In this document: positions 55,957 to 62,990 of the stretch, piece after piece
Layout: each line of letters begins with the position of its first letter
Position numbering within the stretch: the stretch's first letter is position 1
DNA from: Fulvivirga sp.
Lineage (GTDB): Bacteria > Bacteroidota > Bacteroidia > Cytophagales > Cyclobacteriaceae
Length of the DNA stretch: 64,000 bases
Direction: 5' to 3'
Assembly (NCBI GenBank): GCA_028280565.1
Contig: JANQLQ010000067.1
Coordinates: 1-64,000 of the forward strand
Program-made: the position numbers and the translations under genes
The notes under the pieces: generated by a model
Seen by the model: only the letters and a program-made list of their open reading frames with translations
Told to the model about the DNA's origin: nothing
The model's database searches: none

Positions 55957-56312
55957 TAGATAAGGGATACCTAGTCTACATTGAGGATATGATCGAAGCT
56001 ATCGACAAAATCATTCGATATTTAGATAAGGTCAAAGGATTAGAGGAGTTTTTGCAAAACGAAATGATGATAGATGCTGTAACTAGAAATTATGAGATCG
56101 TTGGGGAGGCAGCTAACCGGGTTCCTAAAGTGATCCAAGATAAATACCCCAAGCTCCCGTGGCGGCAAATGTATGGATTAAGAAACTTCGCGGCCCACGA
56201 ATATCACATTATTGATCCACAGATACTGTGGGAGATAGCGGAAGATCATCTAGTGGAAAATAAAATCCAACTAGAAGAAGTGTTACAAGAAGAGAGAAAA
56301 AGCCAGCACTAA
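55953..56312 (+). CDS. HepT-like RNase toxin (DUF86)
   Basis: A 119-residue all-helical HEPN protein. The active motif Rx4HxY is intact as RNFAAHEY (about residues 78-85); Tyr is the residue modified by MntA in studied systems. Coupled to the upstream antitoxin gene. Such pairs act in plasmid maintenance or phage defence; which applies here is unknown. It sits at the edge of an accessory region next to the dispersed repeat. Confidence 0.88.
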   Translation: MIDKGYLVYIEDMIEAIDKIIRYLDKVKGLEEFLQNEMMIDAVTRNYEIVGEAANRVPKVIQDKYPKLPWRQMYGLRNFAAHEYHIIDPQILWEIAEDHLVENKIQLEEVLQEERKSQH

Positions 56313-57159
56313 TGACCTAGTCTGAAACACTTGATTACACTTTACTAATCTAAGGTCATAAGAAATCCAAGTCCCGGTCTTATGGTTAAGCATAGCAGTC
56401 CTAAGACCCCAAATCACCAAGAGCGGACGCTCGGTCTTCCTCGCAACCCCATCTACTTGGGTCATATTCCACATATATACGACCATAACTATCCGAATCA
56501 ATGGTATCATTGAAATTCAAGTGCATATCGAAGGGAGACATCCAGAAACAGCGCGGCTGGATAGCGCGTTTCTTGGGAAAAATGGACTTGGTTGCTGGCG
56601 CCCTTTTCCTTTGTTTCATTTTCTTTCCCCAAAGGGATGCCTACGGCATGGGCGTACCAAAGAAAATGAAAACCATACTTAGAACCTCAAAATCCCGCCT
56701 AAACTACTCATTGCAAGGCTGGCATTACCCAAAATATCTTAAAAATATAGTCCAATTTACTAAAATCAAACGTTTTAACCTCAGTTCGATTTAAAATCAT
56801 GGTAGCCTAGGCTTAACATGAGGTTTAGAATACTTCCACGGTCTTCAAACTGGGGAGTAGATTCCGTTCTACGACACCGCAGATTCTCCCAAAGGGCTCC
56901 CAATGGGGCGGCTCTCGCCATTAGCCCTCCCACAACCACCGGCGCGGAATGACGTTCATTTTTTAATCGAGTCCGGGTTTTTACGATCGAAGCTAATTTT
57001 CAAGGACGCCTCGTCTAAAGAACCCTCACCTCATCTCCTGGTACTTTTTGTCCGGGTATTCGGAGATTTCCCCTGGTTCTTGCCTTCCTTTTTATCGTTT
57101 TTATAACAAAGGGCAAACACATTGTCCTTCATGATTTTGAAATAATAAATCCAAAGAAT
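56313..57159 (+). repeat. 847-base gene-free region with nested repeats (copy 3 and D)
   Basis: No gene is supported. The repeat modules follow: A at about 56508-56528 (TTGAAATTCAAGTGCATATC), B at 56582-56674 (CTTGGTTGCTGGCGCCC, then the CAAAGAAAATGAAAACC half), a tail shared with copy 1 to 56778 (GCTGGCATTACCC, CAAACGTTTTA), and C at 56990-57010 (GAAGCTAATTTTCAAGG). Between the tail and C, family D (56788-56930) appears to be inserted relative to copy 1, where tail and C are only six bases apart. Confidence 0.7.
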
Positions 57160-58530
57160 ATGGACCGGGAAAAAGAAGAAAACTCACAAGCTCTTAACCG
57201 GAGGGATTTTATAAAGCTTGGCGCCGTGGCTACCACCCTAGGAGCTACTTCCTTGGCAGCAGCCCAAAGCCAGTCCATAAAAGAGCTAGCGGAACACAAC
57301 AAACAAATGGGGATCAAGGCAGCGGAAAAGGCCTTTGAATTTGACAATACCTATAAACCCTTTGAGCAAAAAAACAACATTTTCATGGCCACCCTCACTG
57401 GCCGTTTGCCAGCCCTTCGAAAAAAGATGATGGGCTTCCACGGGCCGGGTGATATAGACCCCGAAACCCCGGGTATGGACCGCCTGGACTACGCCCTAAA
57501 AGAAGGCGGGTACGCCGGGGTGGAATACATGGCACCGGGTACTCCCGCCTCAATCCCTAATACTGGTGTGAACACCTGGAAGCAACGGACCCAGGCAGAC
57601 AAGCATCACCCTTTTGATTACCAATACCTTTTCGAGGATCAATACCACTTCCAAGACAAGGAACAAGCAACAAATGCCGTTAAGAAAGCCGCCAAACTTT
57701 ACGGCGCTGACCTGGCCGGGATCACCCCGAGAAACCCAAAGTTTGACTACGCCAAGTTCATTGACCCCCTCCATAAAAAAGAATTTGGGTGGGAAGAATT
57801 CCCCTTTGAACCTAAAAGTGTGATCGTTTTAGGGTTCGAAATGGATTACGAAGCATATACTACTGCCCCCACCTATGTATCCGAAGGAGCTACAGGCGAT
57901 GCCTATTCCAGGATCACCAAAACCACCCACCAGCTAGCCGTTTTTTTAAGGATACTGGGGTACAAAGCCGTAGCCAGCTGCAACGATACCGGCTTGAACA
58001 TTCCCTACGCCATATCCGCGGGATTGGGAGAAGGATCTAGGATGGGACTGCTGATCACTCCCGAGTTCGGCCCCAGGCTGAGGATCGGTAAAGTTTACAC
58101 CGAATTTGATGTTTGCAACTATGACCAACCTATCCAATTTGGGGTCACCGACTTTTGCGAACGATGCATGAAATGTGCGGATGCCTGCCCGGCCAGCGCG
58201 ATATCGCGAGACAAAAAGCCATCGTTCCGCCCAACTCACGGAAATAAAAATACTTTCTTCAATAACAAAGGAGTAAAAAAATGGCACCTGGACGCCGAGA
58301 AATGTTTCGGGTACTGGATGGAGATCAACGCAGGCTGTGGCGCCTGTATTGCTGCCTGCCCTTACAACAAACCAGGCTTCTGGCATCATAGGCTAGTAGA
58401 CCGGCTTACCGCCGCATCACCGGGCCCTCTCCACGACCTCATGCGTGAGATGGATGATATATTCGGGTACGGCAATACACATGATGGCCGAGCGGTCAAG
58501 GAATTCTGGAAAAATAAAGACTCGATATGA
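57160..58530 (+). CDS. Reductive dehalogenase-like protein RdhA 1, Tat-exported
   Basis: A 456-residue protein starting MDREKEENSQALNRRDFIKLG, a twin-arginine signal. The family's cobamide domain is in the middle, with Tyr249 in GDAYSRI and Arg294 in GLGEGSRMG, which by position correspond to the active-site Tyr and Arg of PceA. Two 4Fe-4S sites follow: C333-x2-C-x2-C-x3-CP (FCERCMKCADACP) and C382-x10-C-x2-C-x3-CP. The export signal fits respiratory-type RdhA and separates it from QueG, which lacks a Tat signal. Followed at 99 bases by a paralogue. Substrate cannot be told from sequence. Confidence 0.85.
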   Translation: MDREKEENSQALNRRDFIKLGAVATTLGATSLAAAQSQSIKELAEHNKQMGIKAAEKAFEFDNTYKPFEQKNNIFMATLTGRLPALRKKMMGFHGPGDIDPETPGMDRLDYALKEGGYAGVEYMAPGTPASIPNTGVNTWKQRTQADKHHPFDYQYLFEDQYHFQDKEQATNAVKKAAKLYGADLAGITPRNPKFDYAKFIDPLHKKEFGWEEFPFEPKSVIVLGFEMDYEAYTTAPTYVSEGATGDAYSRITKTTHQLAVFLRILGYKAVASCNDTGLNIPYAISAGLGEGSRMGLLITPEFGPRLRIGKVYTEFDVCNYDQPIQFGVTDFCERCMKCADACPASAISRDKKPSFRPTHGNKNTFFNNKGVKKWHLDAEKCFGYWMEINAGCGACIAACPYNKPGFWHHRLVDRLTAASPGPLHDLMREMDDIFGYGNTHDGRAVKEFWKNKDSI

Positions 58531-58629
58531 GCTAAGGCTTTGGCTCTTAACCTCACCGGTAAGAAAATTCCAAAGCTGCATTTGCGATTTGATCAAATGA
58601 TTGAATTAACAAGTTTAGACGTCAACAAA

Positions 58630-60060
58630 ATGAAATCACCAACGAAAACGATCCATAAAAAAGCCGGCAAACTAGGGCGACGCGACTTTTTCAAGCTGGG
58701 TGCCCTGGGAGCAGCATTGGGCGTCACGGGAGCATCCCAGGTGGCGGGAAATGCTGCTTCTAAGGCCTTGGATAAGGCCACGGACGATACCGTCTTCAAA
58801 AGCCCGGGACATGATCCTTTTGAGCTCAAACCCGGCTATCCTTATCGACGGTTCGATGAAATCAACACCTTTCAATCCACGGGACCTATGCGTCGGGATG
58901 CAAAAGTGATCCCTAAGATGGTCAAGTTCATTTGGCCCGGTTTTGATAACGACCAGGTAGGCTACCGGCAGGTAGACTGGGCGCTTTCCAAGGCAGGGCA
59001 ATCCCTGAAATTCAAAATGAAAACCTTAGAAGGAAAGTGGGACCAGGAGCGCTTTGACTTTACCATGCTGGACCTAAAGCCTACCGACATGGAGGATGAC
59101 GGCAAAAAGAAACCTGACATCTTAAAGATCTTGGAGGGGAATTATGTATACCCTGAAAAAGCCCCTTTCAAAACCAAGCAGGAGGCGACCGACGCCATAA
59201 AACGGGCAGCCAGGCTATACGGCGCCGACTTGGTGGGTATCACACCGCGTGACGAACGGTTCGACTACCAAGCGTTCTTCGACCCGAAGAATGGAAGAAG
59301 AAACTGGAAAGACGTCCCTTTTGAGCCAAAATCCGTCATAGTGATGGCTTTCGAGATGGACTATGAGGCCATGACAGCCGCGCCCACCCATGTGGCCGAC
59401 GGCGCCACGGGGGACGGGTATTCTCAAATGCATAAGACCTCCTACCAAATGGCGGTATTTATGAAGTGTCTTGGCTATCAAGCCATCCCTTCGAACAATG
59501 ACGTGGGCTTGAGCATCCCCTACGCCGTAAAAGCAGGCTTGGGAGAGGTAGGGCGGCATGGGTTGCTGATCACCTACAAATACGGCCCCAGGATCCGGCT
59601 GGCGAAGATCTACACGGATTTTGATTTTGTAGAATACGACAAGCCCATCGAATTTGGCGTACAGGAGTTCTGTAAACGTTGCATGCGCTGCGCGGATGTG
59701 TGCCCGTCCAATGCCATTACCAAAGCTATAAACCCTACGTATGAGCCGGAATTCCAGGACGAGAGCAACTGGTTTGTGAACCCGGGCTTTAAAAAATATT
59801 ACAATAACCTGAAAAAATGCTTTGACTTTTGGGTGGAGAACGGCAACGGGTGCAGCTCGTGTATCTCGGTATGCCCGTACAATAAACCTGACTTTTGGCA
59901 TCACCGCCTGGTAGACAAGATCTCCGCTATGCTGCCCGGCCCTGTCCACAGCTTTATGCGGGAGATGGACAAGATCTTTGGCTATGGGAATACCTACGAC
60001 GAAGGCGCCGTAAAAAGATTCTGGTCTAGCAAAAACAAAAAGTATCTCGGCTATAAGTGA
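58630..60060 (+). CDS. Reductive dehalogenase-like protein RdhA 2, Tat-exported
   Basis: About 476 residues from the ATG at 58630, chosen because it gives a proper Tat signal (KLGRRDFFKLGALG); the frame opens upstream with TTG. Tyr264 lies in GDGYSQM and an Arg in GLGEVGRHG. The 4Fe-4S sites are C348-x2-C-x2-C-x3-CP (FCKRCMRCADVCP) and C397-x10-C-x2-C-x3-CP. It is clearly homologous to the protein encoded upstream, differing mainly in an added segment near residues 90-170. Both could form a heterodimer or act on different substrates; which is not known. Confidence 0.85.
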   Translation: MKSPTKTIHKKAGKLGRRDFFKLGALGAALGVTGASQVAGNAASKALDKATDDTVFKSPGHDPFELKPGYPYRRFDEINTFQSTGPMRRDAKVIPKMVKFIWPGFDNDQVGYRQVDWALSKAGQSLKFKMKTLEGKWDQERFDFTMLDLKPTDMEDDGKKKPDILKILEGNYVYPEKAPFKTKQEATDAIKRAARLYGADLVGITPRDERFDYQAFFDPKNGRRNWKDVPFEPKSVIVMAFEMDYEAMTAAPTHVADGATGDGYSQMHKTSYQMAVFMKCLGYQAIPSNNDVGLSIPYAVKAGLGEVGRHGLLITYKYGPRIRLAKIYTDFDFVEYDKPIEFGVQEFCKRCMRCADVCPSNAITKAINPTYEPEFQDESNWFVNPGFKKYYNNLKKCFDFWVENGNGCSSCISVCPYNKPDFWHHRLVDKISAMLPGPVHSFMREMDKIFGYGNTYDEGAVKRFWSSKNKKYLGYK

Positions 60061-60078
60061 CCTAACCCAAACAAACCC

Positions 60079-61170
60079 ATGATCAAGATCAAAAGAATTG
60101 CCGGTATTACGTTGATGGGACTTGGAATTGTTGCCCTCCCGGTAGCACTATTGCTTAACCAGTCCGTAGGCAAACTGTTTTCTGAAAAATTCACCACCCA
60201 AGTCCTCCACGAGCAGGTTTTTTCCACGCCAAAATTAGCCACTCGTCTTAAAGCCGTAGTGAATGAACGTATGGCGGAGGTAACAGACCTCAAAACAGGA
60301 ATGATCATCGCCATTTTTTCAAAGGCTAGTGTACGTAAATGGCAAGAGCTGCTGGATGAGCTACTACCGGCCCGGCTAAGGGACCCGGTCATTGATAATA
60401 CATTTTCCGAAGCTTATCGCTGGATTGATGACGAAGAGCCTTATCCTGGTATCGTGATCTCCACCCAACCGGTGATCCAACACCTGCATCAAAATACGGA
60501 ATTCCTTTTCCGCTGGGCACATTCCGTCACGAGGCCCCCTATGCTGGAGGCCGGGGAGTTGATCGCCCTTAAACAACAGAATTATGGGGATAGCATACCC
60601 CCCTTGCTATTAGCCAATGTACCGGATTCACTTTACGACGAGTTTGCCCGGCGCGGGGGTGAATTGATGGCGTTGCAACTACAGCAGGCACAGCCGCCCA
60701 AGGAACTTAATGTCACGCAAATGATCCGTGAAAAGGTACCGGCGGAAGGGATAAAGGAAGCCAAAGCCGGGATCAAGAAAATACGATTCTTTTCATGTTG
60801 GTTATGGGTGATCATACTGGTCATACTCGCCGGGGGGGTAGGATTGTACGGGCCAAAAATCGGGGACATTTGGTCTCTTGCGATCAACTCCTTTGGCAGT
60901 ATGGCTATGATCATGTTTGCATTAGGGTGGCTGGCCAGCAATTATCTTTTGGACAACCTGGAATTAACGATCCATGCACAGGTCACCGGCATCCCCAGGG
61001 CCATAAGGGACCAATTGCTGGAACTCATTACCTATTACCTTGGGCATGCCAGTACGTTCCTGTACCGGGTCGGTTCCATACTCTTAGGATCGGTAGTGCT
61101 TCTTTCTATTGGGCGCCTGGTCAGCCAGCGGCCTCATTTATTTCTTCATCTAAAAACAAAAAAATCATGA
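60079..61170 (+). CDS. Unknown membrane protein in the rdh cluster
   Basis: A 363-residue protein with one N-terminal helix (about 8-27), a roughly 210-residue polar domain likely outside the cytoplasm, and three C-terminal helices (about 240-260, 272-292 and 328-348). It contains HxxE-like and Trp-rich patches but I do not recognise a family, cofactor site or the RdhB motif. It starts 18 bases after rdhA2 and overlaps the RdhB-like gene by four bases (ATGA), so it is a co-transcribed accessory part. It may shield or anchor the RdhA pair. Confidence 0.65.
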   Translation: MIKIKRIAGITLMGLGIVALPVALLLNQSVGKLFSEKFTTQVLHEQVFSTPKLATRLKAVVNERMAEVTDLKTGMIIAIFSKASVRKWQELLDELLPARLRDPVIDNTFSEAYRWIDDEEPYPGIVISTQPVIQHLHQNTEFLFRWAHSVTRPPMLEAGELIALKQQNYGDSIPPLLLANVPDSLYDEFARRGGELMALQLQQAQPPKELNVTQMIREKVPAEGIKEAKAGIKKIRFFSCWLWVIILVILAGGVGLYGPKIGDIWSLAINSFGSMAMIMFALGWLASNYLLDNLELTIHAQVTGIPRAIRDQLLELITYYLGHASTFLYRVGSILLGSVVLLSIGRLVSQRPHLFLHLKTKKS

Positions 61171-61466
61171 ATATCTTCAGCGGGATCGAGATCTTGTTCT
61201 TTTGGCTAGGTGTACTTACCACGTTATCCGTGGGGGTGTTGTTTTATTTGAACCGGGCGTACCGTTTCGATTGGAAGAGTTGGTCCTTGTCCGGTATGGG
61301 TGTATTCCTGTTGATCTTTTGTGTGGCATGGTCGGCCAGTTCCGTACTGGAGGGAGAACCCCAAGCCGCTGCGCTTGGGCTTGTTTTCTTCGGCTGCCCG
61401 GCAGTAGTCTTCTTTCTCCTCGCGAGGAGACTGGTCATCCCAGGTAAGAACGCAGAAAATGATTGA
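61167..61466 (+). CDS. RdhB-like membrane anchor
   Basis: A 99-residue protein with three hydrophobic segments (about 9-28, 40-60 and 66-87). The conserved RdhB signature around helix 3, WSASSVLEGEPQAAALGLVF (Glu-Gly-Glu, Ala-Ala, Gly), is present, and the chain ends in basic residues. RdhB tethers RdhA to the outer face of the cytoplasmic membrane. The start is the ATG overlapping the previous stop; a much longer open frame from 60795 lies mostly antiparallel in meaning to the 363-residue gene and is not coding upstream of this ATG. Confidence 0.78.
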   Translation: MNIFSGIEILFFWLGVLTTLSVGVLFYLNRAYRFDWKSWSLSGMGVFLLIFCVAWSASSVLEGEPQAAALGLVFFGCPAVVFFLLARRLVIPGKNAEND

Positions 61467-61468
61467 CC

Positions 61469-62710
61469 ATGTGTAGCAGCAGTTGCAAGGAGTGTAGTGT
61501 AAAACACAAGCCGCTGGCAGATAAAAAAGCGCTTAAGAGAAGAGAAACGTGGTGGAAAAAAGCGGTTTTATGGGTGGGTATGATCACCCTATTGGGGGCT
61601 TATGTTTATGGAAAAATATCGAACCTGCCGGACTACCAGTCTGTCTTCAACGAGTACTTTCCTGCCAGCGACATCAAACAGCTAAGTCATGAGCTATTTG
61701 TGATACACCAATCCGATACACTAAGCGCATACTTCAAGATCTCCTCAAATAATGGTTATGGAGGGCCATTGGAGATAGGTGTAGCCATAAAACCAGATAC
61801 CACCATAGGGCAGGTGATCGTGATCTCCGAAAAAGAAACACAGTCGTTTTTCAATAAACTCGTAAACTATGATTTTTTCGAGCAGTTCGAAGGATTACCG
61901 CTTCAAAATAAATTGCAAACCGGCGAAGATATCGACGGGGTTTCAAGCGCTACAGTTTCGTCCGTGGCCTTTACTCATGCGATCCGGGAGGCTGCGCACC
62001 AGTTTGCCGAAAGCAAGTACGGCCTCACAGGTCTTTCTCCCCAGCCACGGCTAAGTTTTGGTTTTAGTGAAATATCCATACTAGCACTATTGACCTGGTC
62101 TATCGCTTTGTATTTTAAAAAGAATAAAAAATTGCTCTACGCATTGCACCTGGTGGCGTTGGTCCTCATCGGGTTTTACCTGAACTTGTCCATCTCCATC
62201 ACTAATTTTGGCAGCTTTCTTCAAGGCTATTTTCCCAATGTATACGACTACCTCGTATGGTATATTTTGGTCATCGGCGTACTTATAGGTGCATTGGTTT
62301 TTGGAAAAAACGTCTATTGCTACCGAATATGCCCGTTTTATTCCGTACAGTGGCTGGCCAACCGCGTCTCCGGCATTAACCTGGACTTAACCACGAAGAT
62401 GGGAATAGTGGCGAAATACATGGCCGGGGTATTGCTTTGGGGATCGTTATTGGTGGGATTCTTAGAAGCCACCCCTTCAGTGGGATCTTACGAGCCCTTC
62501 GCTACCCTTTTTTCTTTTGATGGAGAGGGTGCACAATGGTTTATTTTACCCGCTGTTTTCTTTTCTTCCTTTTTTATCAAGGAGGTCTTTTGCAGGTACT
62601 ATTGTCCCGTAGGTAGCTTCCTCAAGTTTATCATTATCAAGGTGAGAAAACCTATTATCAAGCAAGTACAATCATGGCAAAACCCAAAGGTAAAGCAAGC
62701 TATTTCGTAG
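61469..62710 (+). CDS. RdhC/NosR-like FMN-binding membrane protein
   Basis: A 413-residue protein from the ATG at 61469, two bases after the RdhB stop. The cysteine-rich N terminus (CSSSCKECS) is followed by a membrane helix, a periplasmic FMN-binding domain (about 70-180) with EDIDGVSSATVSS, where the Thr/Ser could carry FMN, and five or so C-terminal helices with CYRICPF and CRYYCPVG, the paired CxxxCP motifs of the NosR/NirI/RdhC family. Such proteins pass electrons from quinol or other donors to periplasmic reductases, or help maturation. The neighbour RdhA and RdhB genes support RdhC over NosR. Confidence 0.83.
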   Translation: MCSSSCKECSVKHKPLADKKALKRRETWWKKAVLWVGMITLLGAYVYGKISNLPDYQSVFNEYFPASDIKQLSHELFVIHQSDTLSAYFKISSNNGYGGPLEIGVAIKPDTTIGQVIVISEKETQSFFNKLVNYDFFEQFEGLPLQNKLQTGEDIDGVSSATVSSVAFTHAIREAAHQFAESKYGLTGLSPQPRLSFGFSEISILALLTWSIALYFKKNKKLLYALHLVALVLIGFYLNLSISITNFGSFLQGYFPNVYDYLVWYILVIGVLIGALVFGKNVYCYRICPFYSVQWLANRVSGINLDLTTKMGIVAKYMAGVLLWGSLLVGFLEATPSVGSYEPFATLFSFDGEGAQWFILPAVFFSSFFIKEVFCRYYCPVGSFLKFIIIKVRKPIIKQVQSWQNPKVKQAIS

Positions 62711-62772
62711 CAGGTATGATGTATGTCATAATTTTAGTGGCAATACTGATTTTCTTCATGTCCGCAACCTGA
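62674..62772 (+). CDS. 32-residue membrane microprotein overlapping rdhC
   Basis: An ATG-initiated frame encodes MAKPKGKASYFVAGMMYVII, continuing LVAILIFFMSAT, so a short basic head and one strongly hydrophobic helix. It overlaps the last 37 bases of the RdhC-like gene in another frame and ends 62 bases past it. The topology (positive head, one helix) is that of a real small subunit rather than a random frame, but there is no homology evidence. It is too short for normal ORF calling. Confidence 0.5.
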   Translation: MAKPKGKASYFVAGMMYVIILVAILIFFMSAT

Positions 62773-62990
62773 TCTTAGCATTGGGGGACCTACATTTTCT
62801 GGCTACTTTAACAAGCGTTGAAACCGGTGGATCTTCATGCCGGTATTAAATGTTAGCATATTGATTTACAGGGGTTACAATCTTGGGGCGGGCGTTGGAA
62901 GCAGGAGTAATCTCCGACTCCAGCTTATGGTTCCCGGCCCCTGGCGATCAAAGAAATCTAAAGGGTTAGGCATTAAATAAAAATAGTCAT
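62773..62990. other. Intergenic gap before korA
   Basis: 218 bases between the microprotein and korA. No gene or clear hairpin is seen, so korA may have its own promoter here, but none of the consensus form is evident. Confidence 0.3.

Noticed and set aside
56501-56794. 97-codon open frame in repeat copy 3
   Set aside because: Same repeat DNA, no start context, and the translated sequence is not conserved with copy 1 across its length.
59215-59949. 244-codon open frame antisense to RdhA2
   Set aside because: It mirrors a clearly coding gene; codon pattern and lack of recognisable domains show it is a shadow.
57160-60060. QueG (epoxyqueuosine reductase) for the two 4Fe-4S proteins
   Set aside because: QueG is cytoplasmic and lacks a Tat signal; both proteins here have clear RRDF signals and RdhB/RdhC neighbours.
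60795-61160. N-terminal extension of the RdhB frame
   Set aside because: The upstream part overlaps the 363-residue gene in a different frame; RdhB itself begins at the ATG at 61167.
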